A DNA stretch of 64,000 nucleotides from Hirundichthys speculiger (Eukaryota > Chordata > Actinopteri > Beloniformes > Exocoetidae), in assembly GCA_018398805.1 (NCBI GenBank), contig JAGFBZ010000010.1:225595-289594 (forward strand). Direction: 5' to 3'. Position 1 is the first letter of the stretch; every line of letters begins with the position of its first letter. Shown one piece after another: positions 41,058-52,798 of the stretch. The position numbers and the translations under genes were made by a program. The notes under the pieces were generated by a model, which saw only the letters and a program-made list of their open reading frames with translations, was not told where the DNA came from and made no database searches.

Positions 41058-42904
41058 GACCTTCTGGAACAATCCTTTGATGTTGCCTACAAAAAAGAAC
41101 AACTGAGACTCAACACCAAGCTGATAGATGAAGTCACAGACATTTAAATTATTTCAGTCTCACAGCAAGTATCCCTGGACTGGTCTCTGTGCTTGCTGCT
41201 GTGTCTTTGTTGACCTCTGATCCATACGGATAAGCCATTGGCTCCTGTAGCCAGGGGTTGTGGCCTCAAGTCCCACCCGAGGTGATTTAGAACATTTCAC
41301 TGGTTTTCTTTGTGCCTCTTACCCACAATGCAATACTGCAGAATACAAACATCCCATTCCTCAGGACATCATAAATGACACTCTTAAAGGAGACAGTGGA
41401 GGTTGAGATCAGATCTCTGAATGTCTGGACCAGTGAGTGTTGAATGCAGGTGTTTCCTCTGTTTCTTCTCACCTGCTTAGCAAGTTCTTTACCTTTGGAG
41501 ATAATTCCCTACCTAGGTGTGCTCTTGAAACCCCAATGTGGACCATCCACTGCTCATAACTTCACATATTTAGATTTCGTGAGTAATGTCAAAGTCTGAT
41601 GTCTTGTCCAAGCTGTTCCTCACCTCTTGTCCAATGACAGCTAACATAGTCTGCAGAACCCCTGTGAACCACAGCGGGAAGAAAGGAGAACAGGAAATAG
41701 ATGGCTGTTATGGTAAGGTGACCTTAAAGGGTCCATGAGGTCAACGAGACCTTTTGAGGCCTGAATCTGTGAATGCCATCTGTTCCGGATAATATCCTTC
41801 ATATGTGGGACACCGCCAGTTCTGATAATGTGGTCCCCATACTCGTCTGGGGTTAGGACACGTCTCCATCAGGGTTTATCTCAAGGTTCCGTTGTTTGTC
41901 AGACATTCTTAGAAACCATTGTTACCTGATGTCACGTTATCATTTCCTGTCTCAAATACCTCATCGCTGTGAGCAATGTCCATTCCCTTTGTACAAACAG
42001 AATTATAATTCACCTGTAGTTCAGTCGCAGCCAAGTCTTGTTGTTTAACTGTTTTAACCCGCTTCACCAGAGCCATATTTTTTACACAAGAGTGGATGAA
42101 AATGAATGACTGGGCCTAGTAGCCAGAGGCAGAAGACACTGTTCTCACTCATAAGACACTGTTGAAAGTTTGAGCTGTGTCCTCTGTCTCATCCAGATTG
42201 TTCCACTCTAGTTCTGACATAACATGTCATCGATACCTTTAGGAAAAAGGCTTGATCAAGTAAAAGTGTAACCTTGAAGCAATGAAAGCAGTTTGGTTTT
42301 GTGATGTCATCAAGGGCATGTGATGTCATAGATGAATTACAAAGGGTGCTTCTTCTGACTGTCATCCATGACAGATGGCAGTAAAGCATCATATTTCCAG
42401 ACAGTTGTGACAGTTATGCTCTAAACACATCCACACTATCTAGTTTGTCTATGAATCCCTTGACTGAAGGCTCGGTAGCCTCACTTAAAGTCATTTAGTG
42501 GAACCGCTGTCTGTCATGGCCCTTGGGAATGACTACGAATTACAAAGAATGTACGACCAAATAAAATCTCTACATACATTATCACATATATGTATAATAA
42601 AATATGTCATGAACCCATTCTGTGTGTAGTTTCCCAGTATGGTAGTATTATATAATATATCAGGCTGTGTAATAATGGTTTTCTGTCTCTTTAGGAGAAT
42701 GACATGGACCTGAGCAGGTAGAGGACAGTGGGAGTGCTGCTGAAACTAGGAAGAGGGATCTGAATATGCTTTTGTAACTTGGACAATGATGTACAGAACA
42801 GGGGAGATTTGATTAACAGTCTCTGAACAGTTTTTGGTTTTTAAGTGATTCCTTCTTTTTGCCACAACCTTTCCAGCCTTTAAAAACATCCTTTCACATG
42901 GTAC
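41058..42904. other. unassigned 1.85-kb stretch
   Basis: No ORF above about 65 codons, and no repeat or splice pattern I can recognise. It may be genuine intergenic or intronic DNA. Confidence 0.5.
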
Positions 42905-43112
42905 TGTTACGAACGGTGCAAAGACTCAGATGCGGAGCAACCAGACAAGACCACAAACACAGAATCAAGAATAAAAATTTAATGATTTACAGTACAAACA
43001 ACAGTACAAACAAAAGATGAGCCAAACGGACCCAAGGGCGACGAGGAAAACTAGTGAAATAACCAAACAAAGGAGGCTAGAATTCTAGTATAAAGGAACA
43101 ATGAATGAAAAT

Positions 43113-43245
43113 GAAATGAAAAATGAAATGAAAAATACTTTATTCATCCCAGAAGGGAAATTCAACACTGTAGCAAGGGCAGTGTTGAATTTCCCTTCTG
43201 GGAGGAATAAAGTATTTTTCATTTCATTTTTTATTTCATTTCAAA
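43113..43245. repeat. head-to-head LINE-tail foldback
   Basis: AATACTTTATTCATCCCAGA ... CAACACTG, a 9-bp spacer, then the reverse complement with one small difference. The arm resembles the 3' tail of a fish LINE (stop near TTCCC, then AATAAAGTA), duplicated in opposite orientation. Confidence 0.8.
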
Positions 43246-43597
43246 GGTCTCCTTTGAACAAACTAAAGGCGACTAGCTTCAACGCTAGTGGACAGATAGA
43301 TGAGGCTAAAAATGGATATACAAACAAACTAGAGCAAGTTATCAAACCAGTGGCAACTACTAACAAACAAAAGGTGAATAGAATATACAAATCAAAACTA
43401 AGCACTATGCTCAACTGGGGTAAAAGCTGAGAGTGAGGCAAGAAGGATTTCAGGCAGGCAGAGAATGGTGAATGGATTCTGGGGGTTATCAAACGGACGC
43501 TCAGGATGGATTCCATGAGGTTTATCCTGTGATCCAGTGTGAATACTGAGCTGGCGAACAGAGGATCCAGATAGCGTGCTGACCAGGTTATAGCGCA

Positions 43598-43818
43598 CAG
43601 GTGTCAAACTGATCCATGAAAGGGCCGCGTGGCTGCAGGTTTTTGTTCCAACCATGCAGAAACACAGCTGACTTGTTTTAGTCAATCAACTAGTTGTCTT
43701 CACTAAAGGTTTTAACCAGTTCAGTTGATTGAATGAAACAAGTCAGCTATGCTGCTGCATGGTTGGAACAAAAACCTGCAACCACATGGCCCTTTCATGG
43801 ATCAGTTTGACACCCCTG
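43598..43818. mobile_element. hAT-type palindromic MITE
   Basis: Ends CAGGTGTCAAACTGATCC and GGATCAGTTTGACACCCCTG (inverted), with long near-complementary arms carrying AAGGGCC and GCAGGTTTTTGTTCCAACCA. The flanks TTATAGCG and CTATAGCA resemble an eroded 8-bp duplication. Confidence 0.8.
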
Positions 43819-44079
43819 CTATAGCAGGTGAAGGCAGATGACCCAAGCTGCAGATCATGATGTTCCGGTGAGGAGTCATCCAGTGACTGGGGCTTTTAAG
43901 CCGGTATGAGATGCTGCAAAGAATTAGCTGCAGCTGCTCCTCATCTGATAATTGTCACTGGTTTCACCTGTCTGCCTCACTGCCACACAACCGTTCACAC
44001 CCACCTGGAACAAGAAAGGGAGGGGGAGAAAGGAAAAAGACACTGCCTCTAGCCGGCATCGTCACCAGGGGGCGTAACA

Positions 44080-44402
44080 GTATGCCGCCCTCTACGCGCA
44101 CCTCCAGCCGCGCAAACTGCTTGACCAGGCCTCCTCTTGCGGAAATCCCTGATGAGCGTATGATCAAGGATGAGGCGTCGAGGAACCCAGCTCCTTTCTT
44201 CAGGGCCATAGCCCTCCCAGTCCACCAGATACTGTAATCCACGTCCACATCTACAAACATCCAACAGATGTTCATAGTTCTTGCAGCTGCTGCTGCAAGA
44301 ATTCTGCAGAAAACATCTTGGGTGGGAGGAAGTCATTCCCCCTATTCTCTCCAAGCAATAGGTTGGCTGGTTAGAAGACCTCCACAAGGTGGCAGAGTTC
44401 AA
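44080..44402 (-). pseudogene. gypsy integrase C-end with chromodomain
   Basis: The minus strand reads [20 protein letters not shown] and a basic tail (FRKRRPGQ), the chromodomain at the end of chromovirus-type Ty3/gypsy integrases, which targets insertion to marked chromatin. The upstream integrase core is missing. It is contiguous with the LTR at 42905-44079. Confidence 0.8.
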
Positions 44403-44519
44403 GATTGATCACTGCATTAAGCCCATTGACTTTGGCAACCCTGTCACTGCCCAGTTTCACTACTTTTCTGCTGCCAGTGAGGTTAGGTATGGCATCGTAT
44501 CCTACCTGGAGCGGTCATG
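44374..44519 (+). pseudogene. BEL/Pao pol fragment
   Basis: The plus strand reads [16 protein letters not shown] then TAQFHYFSAASEVRYGIVSY, matching the RT-RNase H junction of BEL/Pao elements (usual F-x-D-A-S-E reads YFSAASE, losing the RNase H aspartate). It is flanked by unrelated repeats. It belongs to a different BEL family from the 30.7-37.1 kb element. Confidence 0.65.
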
Positions 44520-44529
44520 GCTACTTTTG

Positions 44530-44700
44530 TGCGCTGGGCGAACTGGGTTCACCTGGGTCTTTCTGTGTGGAGTTTGCATGTTCTCCCTGGGTACTTCAGT
44601 TTCCTCCCAACCCTTAAACATGTTCTTTAGGCTAATTGGTAATGGTAAACCCCGCCTAGGCTTCATACATTCACTATAATGTAATTCTGAGAAATAAATC
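44530..44700 (+). repeat. common teleost interspersed repeat
   Basis: Contains TTTCTGTGTGGAGTTTGCAT, GTTCTCCCTG, CTTCCTCC and GGCTAATTGGT, a module found in many fish repeats. Class not resolved. Confidence 0.6.
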
Positions 44701-44879
44701 AGTCTAACTAATATGTATGTGGCAATGCACAGGAAAAGCGTTCAACTGCCTCTGACTTGGGAGTATTGTGGTGGCATAGGGGATTGTTCATGGTTTTGAT
44801 AGTAAACACTGAGGCAAATTAGTACTCTCTAAACTTCTCTGAAATCATCCATTTAAAGGCATCTTTTTTGCATTCTGAA

Positions 44880-45250
44880 ACCTCCTTCTTAAACACTCTG
44901 TGGTTCCATCTGTATGGAAGGTGAGCGCAGTCAATCCAATCTTTAAATCTGGGAGAAGGTCAGACATTAAAAACTACAGACTAATCAGCCTTCTTCCTGT
45001 AGTCTCTAAAATAATTGAAAAATGGTTGGTTAAACAATTAATTGAACATCTTAATAGCAGCAACACAGCCTTGCATCCCATGCAGTTTGGCTTCCGAGCT
45101 CACCATTCAACAGAAACAGCCATCACTATGTGTGTTGAAAAAAACAAATGTCTACTGGATAGAAATGCTTGCGTGGGAGCCATTTTACTTGATCTTAAGA
45201 GGGCCTTTGACACCGAGTACTGTTGGCCAAGCTGTCCCGTTTTAATTTCT
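44880..45250 (+). pseudogene. non-LTR RT fragment
   Basis: Reads SVWKVSAVNPIFKSG, NYRLISLLPVVSKIIEK, MQFGFRAHHSTETAI and ILLDLKRAFDT, i.e. RT blocks 1 to 3 of a jockey-superfamily LINE. It is truncated on both sides and lacks the YxDD block. It differs in sequence from the L2 copies in the left part. Confidence 0.8.
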
Positions 45251-45349
45251 CTACATCCGCTCTTAAATAATGAGTGGGGTGCCACCTTTTTTCTTAAAAA
45301 AAGGAAAATCAGAAGGAAAATGAGTCATTTATTTCTGTAGGTTCTTGTC

Positions 45350-46100
45350 TACATTGGATTGGCTGGGAAGATCAATCTCGGAGTCGCAAATAAGTTTTAA
45401 CAACATTTATTTATACATAGACGCACACAAACATAACACAGCTATATACATATATATATATGTGTGTCAGGATATCTAGACATTTGTATGTACAATCACA
45501 AAATGAGATCAGTTATGAAAAGTTAGAGATTAACTTAAAACGGGACAAGAAGGTTGTAACGAGAGGTTTTTGAGAGAGAGTGAAAGAGAAAAGGGAGGGG
45601 CATCTTGTGGAGCAGCTGGAGTTCCCAGTACTAAGATAATAATCCCTATAGACGAAAAAGGGAATAAAATTCTTAATTTAAACTAATAAACGGTTCTCTG
45701 TGTATTGGTTAAGCCAGTTACCGGCAGTGATTACACATAATATCTGCAGTGATTCTGGCTTTCGGTGGCGGAGTGAGACACCAATCTGAACCCATGTGAC
45801 CCCCCTTACCAGACAGCCCAGAGGACATTTCAGCATCGGGCATTTCAGCATCGGTCATTCCAAGCAAACTGCGATGGACTATCCGTAGCTCCTTCGATCC
45901 GAACGATTGACTGGTTCTGGTGGCAGAACCCAGTTGGCTCCTTTCTTGGGTCGGTCACAGGCCGGGTAAAGAGAATCGCTGGTTTGCGTGTCTCGCAACA
46001 GGGGTCCTTTGGTGGTGATATGTGTGTCACACTGATCTGCGCCAGCCAAAATGCAGGGACAGCCCCAGGTTAGGCTGACTTCAAAGCTCAAAACAAATTG
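45350..46100. other. unassigned stretch with (TA)n
   Basis: Interrupted by the hAT element at 46109, continuing at 47880-48340. It contains a short (TA)n run at 45450-45462 and GC-rich sequence near 45780-46080. It may be part of an LTR, but I could not find paired ends. Confidence 0.4.
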
Positions 46101-46108
46101 ATCTTAGG

Positions 46109-47871
46109 CAGTAGTCGAGTTGTAAAAAAAATTCAAGGGGGATGGTCAATGTTTATCACTTTAAAAAAAAAGTGGCAGGGGCAGGGGTGTAAATTCATTA
46201 TCAAAACAAAACACTGTAAACAAGACTTCTGAATCCTCTCAAATCAAGTCAAGCCAAGTTTATTTTAAATGCAAAATCATAACAATTATCTCTTTTTTGT
46301 GTTATTAAAGACAGTACAGAAGTACAGAAAAACTCTCTCAACATTTTCCAATACTTTTCCTTTTCTCCCCTCTGGTGCACAGTTTTTAGTTTCTCAGTTT
46401 CAAGTCTCAGTATCTCATAGCAGTTTCCAAAGACTGTCGTAATCATGTTTTTTGTCGACAATTTTTTCGTGTTCTTGCTTTCTGATTGTTAGCTAAGCAG
46501 TGACTTTGAAGATTAATAGATGAATGTGCCTTATAGCCACTGAAATAATGAGCTACATACTAATAGGCCTACATATGAATTGAAAAGGGTAAGTGTGTAA
46601 ACTAGAGGTTGCACTAGACTTTTTTTGCAACTGGTCATTTTGACAGTCATGAAAATTTTGTTATCAGTTTCTATATTAACAATTATTTAATTACATTAAA
46701 ATATTACTAACAGTCTTCAGATTTTTCAATTATTGTGAGGGAAAAAAAAGTCAATTACAGGAAATCCCCAGTTAAAATAACCCCTGGTCTAAACCCTAAA
46801 GGTTTAATAATCAAACCTGTACCTTCTGCTCTTGATCCTCCTGCTTCCTGGCCATGGCTTTCCTCTATGTGAAGAAAATAACATTATAGGGTTTGATAGA
46901 ATGTGCAGACATGTCATGCTAAAAGCACATGACCTTGCTCTTGGATAATAGACAGAAAGTACAGTATAGGCTAAAATCACATTTATCATATTTACTGTAA
47001 TATTAAATTACAGGCCACAGCAACAGGCCCCAGGAGGGGGGAAAACTCGTTAGAGATACTCTTTAATGTCACCTTCCTTGAACATCTGAATTTTAACGAA
47101 CATCTTCACTTATTTTTGTTGCCTGACGAAGTCCTATTGATGAAAATAATATAGCCGTGTGAAGAATATTTCATCATTAATTCTGGTCAAATATTTGAGA
47201 CAAACTCTCGTCTAAAGCTAACAGTAAATATGTTTTACGTTTGCCACGCTCATAAACCAGAATCTAACGTGACTGAATGACAAGTCCTGTGTTTCATCAA
47301 ACTAGTTAACAAGAGAGATGAACGTTAACATGAGTTCATCTCAGATAGTTTGCAGGCTACACGGCAAGCTTGGAAAACTAGCTGTGTTGTTATTGTGCAA
47401 CCTGTGGCGAGTCTGGCCACTTTTGTATAGATTAATAAAAAGTAATGATTGAGATTCTTGATTTATAGCTCATCTGTAATTTTAGTCTTTTTAAAAAACT
47501 CCCTGACATCTCGTTGTCCAGCCGCTCGTTTCCTCATGCTCACGTTGCAGTGCAGTTAATCCTCAATATGTCGCTCTGCGCAGCAGCTCGTGCCGCTCCC
47601 TCTGGCATCAATTAACCAATTGAAAATAACAATCATGTTGCGTCATTGCATGTTTGCATGCCCCTGTGCCCTCAGATTTTATTATTTCTTTTACTCAACA
47701 TGCGTACTACTTTCTAATGATGAAATAATTATAAGTTATATTCCCAACATTTACTGTAAAAAGGGGAGGGATGGAAAGGGGGGATGACAGTTTTACAGTG
47801 GGGATGATTTTGATCGTTTTTATTTCAGGGGGGATGCCATCCGCCCTCATCCCCCCTCAACTCGAGTACTG
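46109..47871 (-). mobile_element. non-autonomous hAT element, copy 2
   Basis: Same element as 2795-4543 in reverse orientation, 1763 bp, ends CAGTAGTCGAGTTG and CAGTACTCGAGTTG, flanked by ATCTTAGG (46101-46108 and 47872-47879). The two are alike end to end. The donor-side exon 1 differs in places (GATGTCAGGGAG versus GAGATGTCAGGGAG), and the plus-strand ORF at 47590 is chance. Confidence 0.93.
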
Positions 47872-47879
47872 ATCTTAGG

Positions 47880-48340
47880 TCCAAAAAGAGAAACAAAAGG
47901 GAAAAATCAAAACTTAATGGAGTTATATCAATTAAACAAAAACAAAGTTTTAATTGCAGAAGAGTCCAAAAAAAAGATAAAATAGTGATTCCAACGGCTC
48001 CAGATACACAGAAACTTAGTAATTAACAACGTTCAAAAAATTATGAGAAGAGCAGACAAAACGAAATGAAAAATTACTCACAAGAGAAGCCAAAAACGAA
48101 GAAGTAAACTACGTGTTAGAGAGAGAAAAACTTTTGATTACAGTGACGAATAAAAATCTCTTGCAGAGAAAAATGGAGTTTGGCTCAATAAAATTATTCT
48201 AATGAAAAAGAAAATAACCCTTGGGAGGAAATAAAATGCCAAAAAGAAAATCTGCAAAATGAGTCGATGTTTAACGTGTGGACAAAACCAACAGATGGCT
48301 GACCAATAGGTGCACTGGGAGGACACGTGCTATTCCGGAC
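47880..48340. other. unassigned AT-rich stretch
   Basis: Continuation of the sequence split by the hAT element; A-rich, no ORF. Confidence 0.4.
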
Positions 48341-48539
48341 TGAGTTTTGATTGGTTTCAGTCAACAGGATAATAAACTTTAAATATTCCATTCGAAAGTG
48401 CTTTTCGGGAGAGCAAGTTAAAGTGGCACACATTTTAAATACAACAATAAACATTCCAAACTCCATTTGACAGTTTTTCTTATGTTGTTTGTTTTCCTTT
48501 TTTGTATTGTTTTTATTCACAGCTATAACTTTCCAGTTT

Positions 48540-49033
48540 AAGGAGAACCCACTGTCCTTTTTTGGCCATGTCCAACATGTCCAAGAAAAGAAAAATTGAT
48601 GCACAAGAAATGCAGTTTCATGAATGATGGGAAAACAATTACAAGTTTGTATCTCACGGTGAAATAACAGTATGTCTTTTGTGTTATGAGGTGGGTGTCA
48701 GTTGTAAAAGAGTTTAATCTACGTCGGCATTTTGACAACAAACACGGAGCTAAGTATGCTAATTTAGCCTACAAGAAAAACAAAGAATCGCTCCTGCTTC
48801 TAAAACCAAGGTAATGGATACTCTTACAACCACAAACCCTGAGTTTAATATAATAATGACTTAAATGTTTGAAACTTGAATAAATAATAAATACAGAAAC
48901 CGTTATTTAACATTATAATAAGGTGTAGTTTAATTTATTTTGATTTACATTGCATTCATGCTGTTAATCTGGCCCTTCGAGGGCAGCCATGATGCTGATG
49001 TGGCCCTCAGTGGAAATGAGTCTGACACCCCTG
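48540..49033 (+). mobile_element. GTF2IRD2-like hAT fragment, copy 2
   Basis: Reads MSKKRKIDAQEMQFHE, a stop, then WENNYKFVSHGEITVCLLCY, the BED-finger start of GTF2IRD2/ZBED-like hAT transposases, then frameshifts. The right end is GAGTCTGACACCCCTG. It is an inverted relative of 40263-41057. Confidence 0.75.
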
Positions 49034-49984
49034 CCATAGAGAATGTTAAAATGACACGTTTGTTTTAAGTGCTTAAATTTCTATTTTTTAATATTTTAAT
49101 AACATCTATTTGAGGAAAGAAGTAATAATTTAGGTCAAGGTAAAACAGCAAGCTTGATAAACGTAGTTAGAGATGATGGTGACGTCACTTCCGGTCCCAA
49201 AAGGTTTGGTAAACATTTAATACAACGGCCCTGATATTAAGCCAATTAAGAAGGATAATAAACATTTAAATTCACCGGTTTGTCCACTTGCAGGCCAAAG
49301 TGGTATGTTATTCTATGTTTCACAAATTGTATATTTGTATAAGCTGAGGTAAGTAAGTATTTTTTTTACATTATTTTCTGTGTTTTATCAGTTCTATGGT
49401 GTACTTGTGGTGAAAAAGCAAGGAATGAAGAATACAAACCACAGTAAACATCAGTCTAAGAACTCTGGTCTGGTGTTTGTGAACAAGTCGGCATAGTCTC
49501 ATAATAAAGACCATTTGGTGGCAAGTTTTTCCTCATATTTTTAATATACTGTAGAGAGAAGCTGAAACGGAACTTTCAGTTTCAAATGAGCTGTCCCTTC
49601 AATGCTAATGTGAACCCTGGCTGGATAAAGATTCTGAATTGGACACAGTTTTCCACAGTTAAAATGGATCAAATAATTGCTGTTTGTGGTGGTGAAGTAT
49701 ATGGGCATATTTTGGCTGTTGAAATTACAAATGTAGTATTGACAGTACAAGTAAGTGTTTCAAGTCTGTGTAACATGCTGGGACCGTCCATGATAATGTC
49801 AGCAGTCTACGGGGGCGTATGGGGCAACAAAAAACACTGGGGACCAAAATTGCTAGCTGGCTACCAACTTAAAAAACTTGGTAGTCAGGGGCTACTTGGT
49901 AAAAATTCTAATTTTATGCCGTTATGGATAAATATTGAAGCAACATCCCAGACATCAGCAAGGAAGTTAAAGCTTGGACACTAA
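49034..49984. other. unassigned stretch, possible exon
   Basis: No recognised repeat. On the plus strand about 49586-49751 is open (SCPFNANVNPGWIKILNW...) and ends at a consensus donor, CAA|GTAAGTG. It could be an exon of an unknown gene, but no partner exon was found. Confidence 0.3.
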
Positions 49985-50475
49985 TGGGTCTTCAGATGGA
50001 CAATGACCCTAAACACACCACCAGATTAGTTCCAAAGAGGCTTCAGGACAACAAAGTCCATGTTCTGGAGTGGACATCACAAAGACCTGATCTCAGTCCT
50101 CCAGAACATCTGTGGTCAGAGCTGGAAAGGAGACCTACAAACCTGACTCAGTTCCTCCAGTTCTGTCAGGAGGAACGGACCAAAATTCACAAAACTACTG
50201 AGAGAAGCTTCTGGAAGGAAACGTGAAACATTTGACCCAAGACAGACAGTTTAGAGACAACGATACCAGATACTGAGGAGATGGATGGAGACTGGTGACT
50301 GAAGAGACAAATAAACTATTCTGTCTGCCATTATTCTGGCTTTTAATAAATATCAATCATTTAGGTCATCCTAACTGACCTAAAAGAGAAAAAAAGATGA
50401 ATGTGATTTAATATCAGTGAGAAAAAAGCCTCTGTGTCTTTAAATACAGTGGATGGAAACTTCTGGCTTCAACTG
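49985..50475 (+). pseudogene. Tc1-type transposase C-end and right TIR
   Basis: Reads QMDNDPKHTTRLV (second catalytic Asp), VLEWTSQRPDLSPPEHLWSE (DD34E glutamate) and LTQFLQFCQEE, the end of a fish Tc1 transposase. The right terminus, near TGGATGGAAACTTCTGGCTT and CAACTG, follows at 50445-50475. The N-terminal DNA-binding half and left end are missing. Confidence 0.88.
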
Positions 50476-50569
50476 GTTTCTATTATTAAGTCAGTTTGTT
50501 CAAAGATTGACTTTTGAATCCGTTTAGAAACGTCCTATTTTCTCCTCCATGACCCATATATATTGATCA

Positions 50570-51290
50570 GTAATGAAAGAATGAGTTCAGGAGAACAGCC
50601 TCTAACGGTTTCTTCCAGACTTTAGCCGAGCCAGTGGGCCGGCCCGCTTCACTGCTGCTGCGCCGCCGCCGGCGTCTCCCTCCGGGGATAGTAGCCCAAG
50701 CAAAGCCCGCTGCTCTGGAGGCCTGGGCTGGAGGTCAACAACTAGCGATTCTTACAAGTTTGTGGAGGCTTTAGACAAGGAGTGTCTCAACATCACAGTC
50801 CAACACGCGATAAAAGCAGAAAAGTCTCCCCCAAAGCTTCATGAAGCCATATTTCCACACTTTCAAACCTACAAGCTCTTAATACTACACTAGAACCCGA
50901 GCGGGTTCTGGACCTGAACACGGACCTTCAGACCAGCAGAGGAACAGCTCGCTTTGGTCCTGCTGGAGGACTGTGAAGAACTCCGCTCCGGGTCCTGGTT
51001 CTGCTCTGAGCTCTGGTTCTGCTCCATGTCCTGGTCTTTGTCCAGATGTTTGCTGCTGTGTTCGCGCTTCAAAGCGTCTGTCCAGGAATCCAGGAAGTGT
51101 TTTCAATGCGTGCGCCGACGCTTGGATTCTTTCCTATGTGACGTCATTGATGACGTCCGAACAGCGTTGCCAGGTGGGAAATGTAGGATTATCGTACCAG
51201 AGACTCAATTCTCGTATTTTGAGGAACATTATCGTACATCTTTCATCACCAAAATAACAAGCCCAATGATGCACTATAGTCAAATTTAAT
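50570..51290 (-). other. GC-rich segment with exon-like ORF
   Basis: The minus strand at 50890-51072 reads a Gln/Asn/Glu/Ser-rich low-complexity stretch starting MKREHSSKHLDKDQDMEQNQ, like the first exon of fish zinc-finger genes. The adjacent 50630-50700 is strongly GC-rich. No zinc finger follows. It could be a repeat or a decayed 5' exon. Confidence 0.35.
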
Positions 51291-51299
51291 CACTCTCGT

Positions 51300-51840
51300 G
51301 TTAAATAGCATCCCACAGACACTCACAGCTTCAGTACTGAATGGGTTAACGGCACCACATCAGCACAAACTCACAGTTGCGTTAGACTAATGTGTCCCCC
51401 AAAAACAAATGGGAGGTGGGAACTAATGAGCTAAACTATGAGGCCTGGAGGCCACCTGCTGTTAGGGAATCGGCATAGCAGGTTTACATTTTTGTCATAG
51501 ATTAACAGTAATCGTGATAATCGACAAGAAAAAGAGTAATCTGGCTCCACTTAGTGCAATTTATTTTGCAGAACTTAATTATCTGAAAGAAGTTAACTTA
51601 AAATGATGTGCATATAGCACACATATTCAAAGTTAAAAAGGTTATAACTTGCCTTTGTGCAGCTAAGAGACATGTTCTGTGCTGTTTTTGAATCCTTAAA
51701 TATGTCTTGGTGCAGGGCTGGCAGAGGCTGGAGTGGATGTACATATATGGAGGTAGGAGGTACTACACAATCATAAAGTAGACTTATTCACTGAATTTTT
51801 GACTGATTTCTCAACGGTTTATTTGTAAAACACGTCACAC
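51300..51840. other. unassigned spacer
   Basis: No supported gene or repeat before the P-element exons. Confidence 0.4.
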
Positions 51841-51845
51841 ATGTA

Positions 51846-52712
51846 GCTATGACACAGGGTGCTCTCCCACTGCTATAAAGACCAGACTTGGTGAAGCTCT
51901 GGCCAGAGTGGAGAGTCTGGAGCGCAAGGAGAGGACCAGCATGATCCAGGAGTGAAGGGCAAGGAAACATGTGCAGGCTCTTCTTGAGGATGTGAGGGAG
52001 AAGAACCTCATAAATGAAGAGATGAAAGACAGACTTGACTTCTATTGAGGTAAACTCATTTGAATATTTTATATAGGTAGCCTACAAAATGTTTACACTC
52101 TGTTAGACTCCTCCTTCCTGATTATTTAAAGGGGTCTGACTAGCTAATTTGTGCTAACTTCATTTCAGATCTTCAGGTTGACCTCTTGGCCAAAAAGGGC
52201 CGTGAGTTCACCAGAGAGCAGAGAGGATTTGCCCTCACGTTACACCTTCATGGTCTGAAGGCATACACTTACCTGAGAAAGTCTCAACATCTTCCTCTCC
52301 CCATCCCCATACATTGCAACGCTATTCTTCATGTTGCTTAATTGTTAAATACATTAAGCACTTTAGTCCTACATAGTATGTTTTGGGACAAACAGTGAAA
52401 ATGACCAATCTAAAAGCTCACATCAAATCATCACATCACATAACACATTCTGATACATTTTGTTCTTTCAGATATGCTATTTTCTCTGTTTAGTTTCTTC
52501 TATAAGGGTTAAAGTGGTTAAATGACTACTTTTTTACTTTTACAAAGGTGGCTGACTTCAGTTCATGCTAAGCCTGGCCTAAATAAAATTATGCTGGACA
52601 TGCTGGGAAGAAGATGCAAGGAAGATCAGACTAACTATGGATGGGTGACACTGATGCTGGATGCCATGGCCATAAAAAACATGTTCAATACAATCCCCAA
52701 ACTCAAACAAAC
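51846..52712 (+). pseudogene. P-element/THAP9-like transposase, N half
   Basis: Three exon pieces on the plus strand. 51846-52047: GCSPTAIKTRLGEALARVES, coiled coil, with two TGA stops in frame. 52169-about 52320, after CATTTCAG: QVDLLAKKGREFTREQRGFA, HLHGLKAYTYLRKSQHLPLP. 52546-52712: WLTSVHAKPGLNKIMLDMLG, VTLMLDAMAIK with the first catalytic Asp. These match P-element-type transposases (THAP9 family) of fish. The DNA-binding THAP finger is not seen. The rest lies beyond later insertions, at 61682-62220. Confidence 0.8.
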
Positions 52713-52717
52713 TAGGA

Positions 52718-52798
52718 TGAAGGACCCAAGAGCAGACGATCTCAAAGGCAAAAGGGTTTTATTATCACAAAAACACAAAAGTCCACAATGCAAAATGC
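52718..52798 (-). repeat. LTR-like fragment, left part
   Basis: TGAAGGACCCAAGAGCAGAC then AAAAGGGTTTTATTATCACA, typical of a gypsy LTR beginning. It may pair with 60963-61680, which looks like the other part of the same LTR; the middle is filled by later elements. Low confidence. Confidence 0.35.

Larger units (their letters stand above)
42905..44079 (-). mobile_element. gypsy LTR with internal insertions
   Basis: As read on the plus strand it starts TGTTACGAACGG and ends GGGGGCGTAACA, a TG...CA LTR with short inverted ends. It is followed at 44080 by the end of a chromodomain integrase on the same (minus) strand, so this is the 3' LTR. A head-to-head foldback (43113-43245) and a hAT MITE (43598-43818) sit inside it. 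No opposite LTR was found. Confidence 0.55.

Noticed and set aside
45350..48340. A retroviral LTR around the second hAT copy
   Set aside because: Some promoter-like words occur, but I could not find paired TG/CA ends or a target duplication.
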